DNA of 64,000 nucleotides from an uncultured Methanomassiliicoccaceae archaeon (GTDB lineage Archaea; Thermoplasmatota; Thermoplasmata; Methanomassiliicoccales; Methanomethylophilaceae), in the NCBI GenBank assembly GCA_905187815.1, contig CAJJJM010000002.1, positions 190,381-254,380 on the forward strand, given 5' to 3'. Shown here one piece after another: positions 26,318 to 34,797 of the stretch. Numbering within the stretch: position 1 is the stretch's first letter; each line of letters opens with the position of its first letter. The notes under the pieces are model-generated. The model saw only the letters and a list, made by a program, of their open reading frames with translations. It did no database searches and had not been told where the DNA came from. The position numbers and the translations under genes were made by a program.

Positions 26318-27547
26318 ATGGGAGAAACCAATTCAGAGGACAAAGCCAGATACGACTTCAAGAAGGACATGCAGGAGATCACCAATTACAGGGGCAGGGG
26401 AACCGAGCTCATCTCGGTCTACGTTCCCGCATCCAAGCAGATCTCCGATGTCATGGCATATCTGAGGAACGAGCAGTCCCAGGCGTCCAACATCAAGTCC
26501 AAGACGACGATGAAGAACGTCACAGGGGCGATCGATTCCATCGCCGCTCGACTCAAGACCTACAAGGCACCGCCAGCGAACGGTGTCGTCATATTCTGCG
26601 GGGAGGTCCCCAGGGCCGGGGACCAGACCAAGATGGTCCAGTACGTCATCAATCCCCCAGAGCCCATCACCGCGTTCCTTTACAGGTGCGACTCCACCTT
26701 CTTCACCGAGCCACTTCAGTCCATGCTCCTGGACAAGAAGTGCTACGGGCTGATCACCATAGACAGGTCGGAGGCCACCCTGGGTCTGCTCATCGGTAGC
26801 AGGATCCAGGTTCTGAAGCACTTCGACTCGCTCGTCCCCAGCAAGCACCACCAGGGAGGTCAGTCGTCCGTTCGTTTCGAGAGGCTGATCGAGATCGCGG
26901 CCCATGAGTTCTTCAAGAAGGTCGCCGACAACGCCACGGAGGTCTTCCTCGACAGGCCCGAGCTGCTCGGGATCCTGGTCGGAGGGCCCGGAGCGACCAA
27001 GGACTTCTTCGTCAAGGAGGAGTACCTGCACCACGAGCTCAGGAAGAAGGTCGTCACCCCGCTGGTCGACACGGGGTACACCGACGAGTCCGGTCTCAGG
27101 GAGCTGGTCCAGAATGCCAAGAACATCATCACGGACATGCAGCTCACCAAGGAGAAGGAGTACATGCAGCGCCTCTTCACGGAGATCAGGAAGGCCGACG
27201 GAGGCCTGTCCTGCTACGGAGAGGACGAGGTCCGCCAGTCCCTGGACATGGGCGCAGTGGACATGCTCCTGATCTCAGAATCGCTCAGCAAGAGGAGGGT
27301 CACGGTGCAGTGCCCCTCAGGCCACAAGCACGAGCTCACCGTCAAGGACGCCGACGAGAGGATCGACTGCCCCGAGTGCGGGGCCGCCGCCACGGTGATC
27401 AAGGACGAGGACCTCATCGACGACTTCTTCATGAGGGCGGACGCATTCAACACCCGCGTCCAGATCATATCCCCGGATTCCGAGGAGGGAGACATGCTCC
27501 TGAAGGCTTTCGGCGGGATAGCGGCCATCCTCAGGTACAAGGTGTGA
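26318..27547 (+). CDS. prf1: Peptide chain release factor aRF1
   Basis: A 409-residue eRF1-family factor. Domain 1 has NIKS at residues 58-61 and YRCDSTF (YxCxxxF, residues 122-128), both for stop-codon reading. Domain 2 has the catalytic GGQ at 180-182 (HHQGGQSSVRFERL). The C-terminal domain includes a CP-x-C zinc-like pair (RIDCPECGAA). It ends translation at all three stop codons by family knowledge, so in a pyrrolysine-using cell it would compete with tRNA-Pyl at UAG. It is followed by argS after 5 nt. Confidence 0.95.
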   Translation: MGETNSEDKARYDFKKDMQEITNYRGRGTELISVYVPASKQISDVMAYLRNEQSQASNIKSKTTMKNVTGAIDSIAARLKTYKAPPANGVVIFCGEVPRAGDQTKMVQYVINPPEPITAFLYRCDSTFFTEPLQSMLLDKKCYGLITIDRSEATLGLLIGSRIQVLKHFDSLVPSKHHQGGQSSVRFERLIEIAAHEFFKKVADNATEVFLDRPELLGILVGGPGATKDFFVKEEYLHHELRKKVVTPLVDTGYTDESGLRELVQNAKNIITDMQLTKEKEYMQRLFTEIRKADGGLSCYGEDEVRQSLDMGAVDMLLISESLSKRRVTVQCPSGHKHELTVKDADERIDCPECGAAATVIKDEDLIDDFFMRADAFNTRVQIISPDSEEGDMLLKAFGGIAAILRYKV

Positions 27548-27552
27548 TTCCC

Positions 27553-29316
27553 ATGTCAATAATGAACGAGTTCGAGAATCAGGTTCGCGACAAGGTCGCG
27601 GACGCCCTGAAATCGATGGGAGCGGATGTGCAGTTCGTCACCGAGCTCCCCTCCGTGGACACGGCCGACCTCGCCGTGCCGTGCTTCACGATGTCCAAGG
27701 CGCTCAGGAAGGCGCCGCAGGCAATCGCGGACGACCTCGCGGCGGCGATACAGCCGTCCGGGCTCATCTCGTCGGTCTCATCCTGCAACGGATACCTCAA
27801 CTTCTGCATGGACGGAGCCGCCCTCGTCAGGGGTGTCATGGAGGACATCCTGGCAACCGAGGGGGACTTCCGCGCGGAGCCCACCGGCATCAGGGTCAAC
27901 GTTGAGCACACATCCACCAACCCCACCGGACCGATCCATGTTGGCAGGGCGAGGAACCCCATCATAGGGGACACGCTCGCCAGGTGCCTGAAGAGGTGCG
28001 GTCACGACGTCACCACCGAGTACTACGTCAACGACGTTGGCAAGCAGGTGGTCATTCTCACATGGGGTGTGAACAATGTGTCCGACGCCGAGGCGGATGC
28101 CGAGGCCGAGGAGCACGCCAAGAACGCGGGCCACGAGAAGGAGAGGGACAAGACCGATCACAGGCTCGTCGCCAAATACAGAGTGGCCAACAGGAGGATG
28201 GAGAGCGAGCCCGAGGTGCAGGCGCAGATCGCCGACATGCTCAGGAGGTTCGAGGCCGGTGACCACGAGGTCATCGACACTGTCCGCCACACCGCCGAGA
28301 TCATGCTCGGGGGCCTGAGGGAGACCCTGTCCAACATCAACGTCGAGCTCGACAGGTACACATGGGAGTCCGACTTCATCGCAGACGGTTCGGCCAGAGC
28401 CGTCGTGGAGAAGCTCAAGCAGACGGAGTACGCCGGTCAGACCGACGACGGCGCATGGTTCGTGGACCTCAAGGACTTCGGGATCCAGGGAAAGAACACC
28501 AAGTTCACCTTCACCAGGTCCGACGGCACCACGCTGTACACCACGCGCGACATAGCGTACCATCTCGACAAGTTCTCCAGGTCCGACCGCGTCATCGACG
28601 TCCTCGGAGAGGACCAGAAGCTGGGGTCCAAGCAGCTGAGCTCCGTCCTGGAGATCCTCGGCCATGACAGGATGCCCGAACCCCTGTTCTATTCCTTCGT
28701 CTCGCTGCCCGAGGGGAAGATGTCCACCCGCAGGGGTGTAGTCGTCTACCTCGATGACCTCATCGACGAGGCCGTCGCCCATGCGTACGACGAGATCAAA
28801 TCAAGGGTCGAGACCAGGAACTCGGAGATGACCGAGGAGAGGATGAGGGAGATCGCCCGCATCGTCGGAACCGGCGCCATCAGGTACAACATCGTCCGCG
28901 TCCAGCCGGAGAAGCAGCTCGTCTTCAAGTGGAGCGAGGCCCTGAACTTCGACGGCAACTCGGGTCCGTACCTGCAGTACGTCCATGCCAGGGCATGCAG
29001 CATGCTCAGGAAGGCCGGGCAGTTCCAGCGCGAGACCGACCCGGACATGCTCACCGACCCCACCGAGATCAACCTGGTCAAGAAGCTCGCGCGCTACGGC
29101 GAGGTGATCAGGGAGGCCGGTGACGGCAAGAGGGTACACATGCTTCCGGCGTATGCCCATGAGCTCGCGGTGGCCTTCAACCAGTTCTACGCATCGGTGT
29201 CCGTCCTAGACGCCGGCGAGCGCAGGGATGCCAGGCTGACGCTGGTGGAGTGCACCAAGATCGTCCTCGCCGACGTGCTGGACTGTCTCGGCATGGGCGC
29301 TCCCGAGGAGATGTGA
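27553..29316 (+). CDS. argS: Arginine--tRNA ligase
   Basis: A 587-residue class I synthetase with an N-terminal Add1 domain, HIGH-equivalent HVGR in NPTGPIHVGRARNPI, a central KMSTRRG signature (GKMSTRRG) and the C-terminal DALR anticodon-binding domain. It charges tRNA-Arg. The start 27553 follows GTGATTCCC, the same ribosome-binding pattern as pheS. It is co-transcribed with prf1 and followed 2 nt later by a GNAT gene. Confidence 0.95.
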   Translation: MSIMNEFENQVRDKVADALKSMGADVQFVTELPSVDTADLAVPCFTMSKALRKAPQAIADDLAAAIQPSGLISSVSSCNGYLNFCMDGAALVRGVMEDILATEGDFRAEPTGIRVNVEHTSTNPTGPIHVGRARNPIIGDTLARCLKRCGHDVTTEYYVNDVGKQVVILTWGVNNVSDAEADAEAEEHAKNAGHEKERDKTDHRLVAKYRVANRRMESEPEVQAQIADMLRRFEAGDHEVIDTVRHTAEIMLGGLRETLSNINVELDRYTWESDFIADGSARAVVEKLKQTEYAGQTDDGAWFVDLKDFGIQGKNTKFTFTRSDGTTLYTTRDIAYHLDKFSRSDRVIDVLGEDQKLGSKQLSSVLEILGHDRMPEPLFYSFVSLPEGKMSTRRGVVVYLDDLIDEAVAHAYDEIKSRVETRNSEMTEERMREIARIVGTGAIRYNIVRVQPEKQLVFKWSEALNFDGNSGPYLQYVHARACSMLRKAGQFQRETDPDMLTDPTEINLVKKLARYGEVIREAGDGKRVHMLPAYAHELAVAFNQFYASVSVLDAGERRDARLTLVECTKIVLADVLDCLGMGAPEEM

Positions 29317-29318
29317 GC

Positions 29319-29816
29319 ATGGAGATCCGTCCCGTCAAGATAAGGGACATCGAGAAGGTCCGCGAGCTGGAGATCTCCTGCATCCGCGAATACTTCGCCG
29401 CAACCCTGGAGAACAAGTGGGAGGATCTGCCGCAGGAGTGGAAGGACAACCTCGGCGCCAGCAGCAGGAACCACTTCAAGGCCTATCTGGACAGCGGACT
29501 CAGCCTCGTCGCCGAGGAGGACGGGGAGATCGTCGGATTCATCTTCGCGCAGATGCTCCACCACATCGCCGACGAGGACAACCTCCTCTGGATAGAGAAC
29601 ATGGGCGTCCATCCGTATTTCCGCAGGAACATGATCGGATATCAGCTCCTGAGGGAGTGCGTCAGGCTCGGACGCGAGCAGGGCGCGGGCGTCGCACACG
29701 CGATGATCCAGCCAGACAACGCCCCCTCGATCCTCCTCTACAAGAAACTCGGGTTCTTCATGGACAGGCGCGAGGTCGCGCTGATGGACCTGAACGACCC
29801 GAACCTGAAACTCTGA
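29319..29816 (+). CDS. GNAT-family N-acetyltransferase
   Basis: A 165-residue GNAT protein (MEIRPVKIRDIEKVRELE). The acetyl-CoA-binding region is recognisable as ENMGVHPYFRRNMIGYQLLRECV, with the variant R-R-N-M-I-G for the usual Q/R-x-x-G-x-G/A. The C-terminal QPDNAPSILLYKKLGF motif is typical of RimI-like enzymes. The substrate is unknown; protein N-termini or a small amine are possible. Position behind argS suggests operon membership. Confidence 0.8.
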   Translation: MEIRPVKIRDIEKVRELEISCIREYFAATLENKWEDLPQEWKDNLGASSRNHFKAYLDSGLSLVAEEDGEIVGFIFAQMLHHIADEDNLLWIENMGVHPYFRRNMIGYQLLRECVRLGREQGAGVAHAMIQPDNAPSILLYKKLGFFMDRREVALMDLNDPNLKL

Positions 29817-29833
29817 GCGGTACAATGGCCGCA

Positions 29834-29851
29834 TGGGGGCACACGCCCCCA
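29834..29851. terminator. Hairpin terminator after the argS operon
   Basis: TGGGGGC-ACAC-GCCCCCA forms a perfect 7-bp stem 18 nt after the GNAT stop, followed by CTTTTCC. Confidence 0.6.
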
Positions 29852-29886
29852 CTTTTCCGATCCAATATTATTGAAGACAGAACAAT

Positions 29887-29915
29887 GAAAGGTGGCGGGG
29901 TGGCCCCCGCCTTTC
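29887..29915 (-). terminator. Hairpin terminator of the purP operon
   Basis: GGCGGGG (29894-29900) pairs with CCCCGCC (29905-29911) around a 4-nt loop, extended by GAAA/TTTC. It lies just past the minus-strand stop at 29925. Confidence 0.55.
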
Positions 29916-29924
29916 AGGAAAGGA

Positions 29925-30749
29925 TCATTCCTGCTCCTTCTTCCTCTTCTCCGCGAGGTATCTCTCCCTCTCGGTGAGTCCGGTGGAGGTGGATTTCTCC
30001 TTCTTCTTCTCGGCCTTGGCGGCTTTCTCCGCCTGCTTCTGGGCCTCGAGCTCCTCGAAGGTCATCTTGGGCTTCTCCTCCTTGACCTTCTTCTCCTTCA
30101 CAGGCTTCTCCTTCGCAGGTTCCTTGGGCTCGGCCTTCTTCTCACCGCCGCCGATGTATCTCTTCCTCTCGGTTCCGGTGGATGCGGGCTTCTCCTTCTT
30201 CTGCCTCTTCTCGGCCTTCTCAGCCATCTCGGCCTTCCTCTGGGCCTCGAGCTCCTCGAAGGTCATCTGGGGCTTGTCCTTGGGGTTGTCGCGGAGCTTC
30301 AGGTAGGCGAAGATCGCGATGACGATGACCACGACGATGATGACGGCGTAGGTGGCCCAGTTGGACAGGATGTTCTGGTTGACGTGCACGTTCACATGGA
30401 ACGAGTTGGGACCGTTGAATTCGCCGGAGGGGCCGCTGCAGACGACGTTGAGGTAGTAGTCGCCCTCTCCAAGTCCTTCGAAGTGGATGGTGACGACGTT
30501 CTCTCCGCTGTGAATCTGATACGTCCCGGTGTAGACCGTTGCGCCTCCGCTCTCGTTGATGACGGAGACCTGCATCTCGAAGCTGGTGTCGCTGTCGACG
30601 GTGAACGTGATGTCGCCGCCGTTCATGCTGTCGAACTCGATGGTCCCCCTGGGGCTGTCGGTGATGCTGGTGTCAGCATCGACCGCGGGCAGGAGGCAGA
30701 CGACGAACAGCATCACGGCGCCGAAGGCTATGATCTGTTTGGCGTTCAT
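29925..30749 (-). CDS. Membrane-anchored protein with duplicated charged cytoplasmic tail
   Basis: A 274-residue protein with an N-terminal signal peptide (AKQIIAFGAVMLFVVCLLPAVDA), an exported beta-rich domain (about 27-125), a transmembrane helix (WATYAVIIVVVIVIAIFAYL) and a Lys/Glu-rich C-terminal tail. The tail holds two copies of a roughly 40-residue unit beginning MTFEELEAQ and ending in STGxxERxRY. The ATG at 30749 follows GAGGTGATC, a near-perfect complement of the 16S 3' end. It is 10 nt after purP, so the two form an operon. Function is unknown. Confidence 0.7.
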   Translation of the reverse strand: MNAKQIIAFGAVMLFVVCLLPAVDADTSITDSPRGTIEFDSMNGGDITFTVDSDTSFEMQVSVINESGGATVYTGTYQIHSGENVVTIHFEGLGEGDYYLNVVCSGPSGEFNGPNSFHVNVHVNQNILSNWATYAVIIVVVIVIAIFAYLKLRDNPKDKPQMTFEELEAQRKAEMAEKAEKRQKKEKPASTGTERKRYIGGGEKKAEPKEPAKEKPVKEKKVKEEKPKMTFEELEAQKQAEKAAKAEKKKEKSTSTGLTERERYLAEKRKKEQE

Positions 30750-30759
30750 GCGGATCACC

Positions 30760-31917
30760 TCAGGTGATGATCTCCTCGACGCGCTCCTGCTCTATGGCCC
30801 TGCGGACCTCCATGGCGAGCCTCCTGCCGGATGACATGTTGGTCCTCCAGAGGGTGTTGCCGTAGGGGTGTCCGACGGACATGTGCACGTTCGTTCCTCC
30901 GCCTATGCGGGGGGCGACGTCGTAGATGTAGAAGTTCAGATCCTTGTCGACGCACGTCTGAAGGCAGAACGGTCCGATGATCCCGGGGTCGTAGAACTTC
31001 TTGGTGGCCGCGACGTACTTCTCGGCCAGGGCGAACGCCTTGTCGAGCAGGGACTCCCTGAGGGTCGCGGAGTTGTGACCGCAGACGGTGTACTCGGGGA
31101 TGATGCCGTCCTCCTCCAGCTCCACCTGCTGTTTGCCGGGGAGCCTGCAGTATCCGTCAAGGGAGCTCTCGAACCTCCAGTCGATTCCGAGGAGCTCGAT
31201 CTTCTCGCCCCTCTCCTCCAGCGGAGAGTAGAAGAAGTCGAGGTTGAAGACGGGACCGATGATGTACTGCTCCATCCTCGCATGCTCGAGGAAGTTCTCC
31301 TCGATGACGCCCTGGGCGATGAGCTCGTTGGATTTCTCCACGAACTGGTCGTAGTCCTTGGCGGTGAAGAATCCCCTCTCGAGCTTCTTCACCTTGTGGT
31401 GCACCTTGATGATGGTGAGGCCGTCGATGTCCTCGGGCTTCTCCACCTTCTTGGGGAAGGGCATGCCCGCCTGCTCAAGGAGCCAGTAGTAGTCGCGCTC
31501 GTCGCCCCTCTCCTCAGACCTGAGGAGGTTCCTGCTGCCGACCATGGGCACCGCGAAGTCATCCTCCACGGCATCGATGCCGCAGTAGGAGACGAACGAC
31601 CTGTTGGGGACGAAGAGGACGTTGTTGTCCATCAGGCCCTTCTGCACCTCGGGTTTAAGGATGCTGCTGAACTTGTCGAGAATGACAGGCTCGTCGACGA
31701 CCCCCCTGATGAGGTTCCCCTGCTCGTCCCTCTGGGACCTGAAGTACCTGGAGAACGTGGCGTCCCTGCCGTCCTGGCACACGGCGACGGTCCTGAATCC
31801 CTCGGAAACAGCTCCCTCGCAGGTGTCAAGGGCAGAGTGGGAGGCGATAACACCGATCTTGGCGTCCTTGAGGTTGTACTTCTCAAGGTTTCCAAGGACC
31901 TCGTCTCTGCTGATCAT
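30760..31917 (-). CDS. purP: 5-formaminoimidazole-4-carboxamide ribonucleotide synthetase PurP
   Basis: A 385-residue ATP-grasp ligase. PurP replaces PurH formyltransferase in archaea, making FAICAR from AICAR, formate and ATP. Typical segments are ASHSALDTCEGAVSEGF, MVGSRNLLRSEER and the C-terminal YDVAPRIGGGTNVHMSVGHPYG. The start has GTGATT 5 nt upstream, and a TTATTATTA box (31951-31960, minus strand) follows the CGCG element at 31963-31978. Confidence 0.94.
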   Translation of the reverse strand: MISRDEVLGNLEKYNLKDAKIGVIASHSALDTCEGAVSEGFRTVAVCQDGRDATFSRYFRSQRDEQGNLIRGVVDEPVILDKFSSILKPEVQKGLMDNNVLFVPNRSFVSYCGIDAVEDDFAVPMVGSRNLLRSEERGDERDYYWLLEQAGMPFPKKVEKPEDIDGLTIIKVHHKVKKLERGFFTAKDYDQFVEKSNELIAQGVIEENFLEHARMEQYIIGPVFNLDFFYSPLEERGEKIELLGIDWRFESSLDGYCRLPGKQQVELEEDGIIPEYTVCGHNSATLRESLLDKAFALAEKYVAATKKFYDPGIIGPFCLQTCVDKDLNFYIYDVAPRIGGGTNVHMSVGHPYGNTLWRTNMSSGRRLAMEVRRAIEQERVEEIIT

Positions 31918-31962
31918 GTTGAATCACTGGAGAGGCCATCGCCTCCGCTGTAATAATAACTT

Positions 31963-31978
31963 CGCGCCCGTGCACGCG
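31963..31978. promoter_or_regulatory. CGCG element between purP and the UbiA gene
   Basis: The CG-rich stretch directly abuts the purP TATA box at 31951-31960 and lies about 25 nt before the UbiA TATA box (ACATATAC, about 32005-32012). It is one of the recurring elements described in the findings. Confidence 0.4.
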
Positions 31979-32034
31979 AGAACCAGGAGGGGAGACGGGT
32001 CATCTACATATACGCCCGACGTCTGGCCCCGGCC

Positions 32035-33006
32035 ATGGATGCGCCGAGCAAGGACGAGCTGCCGTTTCTGACGAAGGTCAACTACGTGTTCAGGTTCAGC
32101 TACACGCTGCCATTCGTCCTCGCGTCGGTGTGCGGGGTCCTCTGCGCGGTGCCGTACGACGTTCCCTGGCACATCCTCGTGCTGATCCCTGTGGCGGTCC
32201 TCTTCTTCGCGCTCCTGGTGAACTTCTCCAATGACTACTACGACCACAAGTCGGGGGTCGATGCGAAGGTCAACGCCAGGAAGACCAGGACCCGTGACTC
32301 TCTCGAGACCACCGAGTCCATGAAGAAGATCTACTGGGAGGGCAACCAGTTCGACACGGGGCTCGTCACAGAGTCCCAGGGAAGGGCGATAATGGCGATG
32401 CTGGCACTCATCATCGTCCTGGTCGCCGTCCCCGTCATCATGTATGCCGGATGGCCCGTCATCGTCCTCGGGGTGATCGGGGCGTTCTTCTCATTCTTCT
32501 ACACCGCACCTCCGATCAACCTGGGTGCCAGAGGCTTCGGGGAGGTCTCCGTCGCCATCTCGTTCTTCATGATGGTGCTCTTCTCGTTCTACGCTGCATC
32601 CGGTGATGTGACGGCAGAGATGGTGCTCTTCTCGGCGATGGTCGGTGTAGTCGTGGGGCTCATGCGCCTTGTGGACTCCATGTCGGCGAACGACGTCCAT
32701 CTGGAGATGGGCGAGGTGAACATGTCCATCCGCCTCGGTACCGAGGGTACGGTCCGGGCCATCAAGGCGGCCGTCGCAACAGCCTACATCCTGGCCGTGC
32801 TGACGTGCGCGTTCAACCTGCTGAACGTCCTGCTGTTCCTCACACTGCCTCTGACGATGAAGATGGTCAGGGTGATCAACGCCCGTGGCGACCGTTGGGA
32901 CGTGAGGATAATCCCGCTCTCGTTCCTTTTCTCCGTGCTGACGGAGGTTCTGTTCATAATCGCGACCCTATGCACGCTGGCTGTCGGGCCGGTGACGTTC
33001 TGGTGA
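32035..33006 (+). CDS. UbiA-family prenyltransferase
   Basis: A 323-residue membrane protein with about eight hydrophobic helices. The first Mg/diphosphate motif is NFSNDYYDHKSGVD and the second is DSMSANDVHLE. The sequence is closest in style to MenA-like 1,4-dihydroxynaphthoate prenyltransferases, but no other menaquinone gene is nearby, so the acceptor is uncertain; a lipid or quinone-like acceptor is possible. ACATATAC about 27 nt before the ATG suggests a leaderless message. Confidence 0.8.
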   Translation: MDAPSKDELPFLTKVNYVFRFSYTLPFVLASVCGVLCAVPYDVPWHILVLIPVAVLFFALLVNFSNDYYDHKSGVDAKVNARKTRTRDSLETTESMKKIYWEGNQFDTGLVTESQGRAIMAMLALIIVLVAVPVIMYAGWPVIVLGVIGAFFSFFYTAPPINLGARGFGEVSVAISFFMMVLFSFYAASGDVTAEMVLFSAMVGVVVGLMRLVDSMSANDVHLEMGEVNMSIRLGTEGTVRAIKAAVATAYILAVLTCAFNLLNVLLFLTLPLTMKMVRVINARGDRWDVRIIPLSFLFSVLTEVLFIIATLCTLAVGPVTFW

Positions 33007-33008
33007 GC

Positions 33009-33935
33009 TCAGTCCTTCGATCTGGCGAACACCGGGAACATCTCGAGCACGGTCGAAGGGCTCCCCCTGTCTATGAGATGGTACTCGCGGACGGCATCGT
33101 ACCCGCAGTGCCTGCAGGATTCCGTCCCCTCCGAGGGGCAGCCGTTCTTCCTGGTGCCGTCTGGCAGCAGGAACGCCGAGAGGTACTTCGGGCACCTAGC
33201 CTCCCAGTCCTCCTCAGCCAGGAGGTCCAGTCCCTTCTTCGAGTTCAGGATGGGATATCCTTCGGATTTGAGTGCGCGTATCTCCTCGATGGCCACGCTC
33301 CTCTCCTCGGGCGACGGTAGGAGCTCGTAGGGCGGGGGTGTGATGAAGTTGAAGACGATCCCCGCGAGGCGTGGGTTGTCCCTGACGATGTCGGCGGTCT
33401 CGCGGATGTACTCCAGATTACCCTTCTGAAGAACCATGTTGGCGTACACGCTCCCCGAGAACTCGAGACCTTCCAGGGTCTTCATGACCTTGCCGAACAC
33501 CCCGTCCCCGCGGACGCGGTCGTGCACCGCCTCGGGGCCGTCAAGACTCACGGAGATGACGTCCGAGTTGGTGAATATCCTGCCCGTCGTGCAGTTGGTC
33601 GTGTAGCCGACATTGTAGTATCCGATGTCCTTGGCGACGTCTATCAGATCCCCGAGGTCCTTGCCGGAATCCTCCCACATGGTGGTCTCCCCGCCCTCGA
33701 AGTAGGCTATCCTGGCACCTTCTGAGTACCTCGAGCGCAGCTCCGCCACGATCTCGTCATAGGTCAGCTTGGCCTTCATCCCCGGGTTCGCTCTGAGCAT
33801 GGAGTCTATCGCACAGTGCCTGCATCTGAGGTTGCATGCGTAACCGATGCCTATGGTCACCACCAGCGGGGACTTCCTCCCGCACTTGGACAGCATCCAC
33901 CATTTGGCATAACCAGCGAACTCTCCGACGGCCAT
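33009..33935 (-). CDS. Radical SAM protein with C-terminal cysteine cluster
   Basis: A 308-residue radical SAM enzyme with the CNLRCRHC [4Fe-4S] motif near residue 35, the GGE-type motif FEGGETTMW and the SVSLDGPEAVHDRVRG barrel segment. The C-terminus carries more cysteines (ARCPKYL, NGCPSEG, CRHCGYD), which could bind an auxiliary cluster. The substrate is unknown. ATG 33935 is preferred to GTG 33941; CTATATAG at 33958-33965 lies about 27 nt upstream. It converges with the UbiA gene, 2 nt apart. Confidence 0.8.
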   Translation of the reverse strand: MAVGEFAGYAKWWMLSKCGRKSPLVVTIGIGYACNLRCRHCAIDSMLRANPGMKAKLTYDEIVAELRSRYSEGARIAYFEGGETTMWEDSGKDLGDLIDVAKDIGYYNVGYTTNCTTGRIFTNSDVISVSLDGPEAVHDRVRGDGVFGKVMKTLEGLEFSGSVYANMVLQKGNLEYIRETADIVRDNPRLAGIVFNFITPPPYELLPSPEERSVAIEEIRALKSEGYPILNSKKGLDLLAEEDWEARCPKYLSAFLLPDGTRKNGCPSEGTESCRHCGYDAVREYHLIDRGSPSTVLEMFPVFARSKD

Positions 33936-34001
33936 GTCCACGGGAACCCTGGCTCATCTATATAGGGTTGGTTGTCGGCGCGGCAGGTCTGCCAGTTCTT
34001 T

Positions 34002-34011
34002 CATATATATC
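34002..34011 (+). promoter_or_regulatory. TATA box of the Ada-domain gene
   Basis: CATATATATC lies 55 nt before the ATG. Unlike many neighbours the gene has a leader and a strong AGGAGG ribosome-binding site at 34053-34058. Confidence 0.5.
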
Positions 34012-34065
34012 CGACTGCTAACACTTATCAAATGACCCGGACGTCATTCGTCCAGGAGGAAAAAC

Positions 34066-34356
34066 ATGGATGGTCTGACCGAGGCTAGCATGTTCGAGGC
34101 TGTGAGGCGTCACGATCCGAAGTACGACGGTAGGTTCTACTTCAGCGCCACGAACTCGGAGATATACTGTCTCCCGTCATGTCATGTGCGCACCCCGCTC
34201 GAGAGAAACATACTGTTCTTCGGGTCGAAGGGGGAGGCAGAGGCCGCGGGCAGACGTCCCTGCAAGAAGTGCAGACCCGACCTCTTCAGAAGTGTCAATG
34301 CCGATAAGTGGTACCGATCGTCCGGAAGGGGTCCGGACGCTCATCGGTCTGTGTAG
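34066..34356 (+). CDS. Orphan Ada-type metal-binding domain protein
   Basis: A 96-residue protein that is essentially the N-terminal zinc domain of the Ada DNA-repair protein. The four zinc ligands are Cys35, Cys39 (CLPSC), Cys66 and Cys69 (CKKC), with the family segment NILFFGSKGEAEAAGRRPCKKCRP. In Ada one of these cysteines takes methyl groups from DNA phosphotriesters. Here the HTH and methyltransferase domains are missing. The frame ends at TAG (34354-34356), the only archaeal gene in the window to do so. Read-through would add 41 residues before TGA 34480-34482. Confidence 0.8.
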   Translation: MDGLTEASMFEAVRRHDPKYDGRFYFSATNSEIYCLPSCHVRTPLERNILFFGSKGEAEAAGRRPCKKCRPDLFRSVNADKWYRSSGRGPDAHRSV

Positions 34357-34459
34357 CCGCCCTTGGGATACACGTGCGCCCCCTGCCCTTGCGGGATGCA
34401 GGGGTCGGACGTCGATCCGGTCCGTGGGAAAGGGCCGTTCCAGGGATGTGCGCCTCCTC

Positions 34460-34484
34460 GGTCAGCAGGTGTACTCCGCTGACC
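34460..34484 (+). terminator. Hairpin terminator after the Ada-domain gene
   Basis: GGTCAGC (34460-34466) pairs with GCTGACC (34478-34484), followed within 12 nt by ATTTTTC. A second hairpin, CCCTGC/GCAGGG, lies at about 34382-34403. The rest of 34357-34577 shows no supported gene. Confidence 0.55.
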
Positions 34485-34577
34485 GGAATCCCCATTTTTC
34501 ATCAAGGCCATCATGATCGGAAGCGACAGGACAGCCCACGTGACGGCCATGAACGATGAATGAGAGAAGAGAAATGG

Positions 34578-34650
34578 TAGCCTCGCCCAGATTCGAACTG
34601 AGGTCGCAGGATCCAGAGTCCCGCATGATTGACCACTACACTACGAGGCT
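34578..34650 (-). tRNA. tRNA-Gln (anticodon CTG)
   Basis: On the minus strand the 73-nt sequence folds as a cloverleaf. The acceptor is AGCCTCG/CGAGGCT with discriminator A, the anticodon stem CGGGA/TCCTG and loop CTCTGGA, and the T arm CTCAG-TTCGAAT-CTGGG. No CCA is encoded and no intron is seen. A minus-strand TATA (TTTAAGAA, about 34678) lies some 30 nt upstream. Confidence 0.93.
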
Positions 34651-34753
34651 ATCAGACCCCAGGAATTCGTTATTGTTCTTAAATCTATCTATACGCAGGC
34701 ACCATCCGCCCCTTTTCGACGGAACACCATGTGCCAGGGCTCGAAGGCGTATG

Positions 34754-34784
34754 GACCTAGCTCTAAAACATAGACGTAGCTCTA
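34754..34784 (+). repeat. Two direct repeats GACnTAGCTCTA, likely operator
   Basis: Copies at 34754-34765 and 34773-34784 are 19 bp apart, nearly two helical turns. They end a few bases before the AATATAAAT TATA box of the winged-helix gene. TAGCTCTA also occurs at 47591-47598 upstream of rps3ae. Position suggests an activator or repressor site, possibly autoregulation. Confidence 0.5.
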
Positions 34785-34787
34785 CAC

Positions 34788-34797
34788 AAATATAAAT
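34788..34797 (+). promoter_or_regulatory. TATA box of the winged-helix gene
   Basis: AAATATAAAT. Transcription from about 34815 would begin at a short upstream open frame (34813-34872, 19 codons) that ends 4 nt before the regulator's ATG. Confidence 0.55.

Noticed and set aside
34354..34482. A pyrrolysine-containing extension of the Ada-domain protein
   Set aside because: The zinc domain is complete before the TAG, and the extension overlaps a terminator hairpin and has no recognisable domain. Kept only as an open question.
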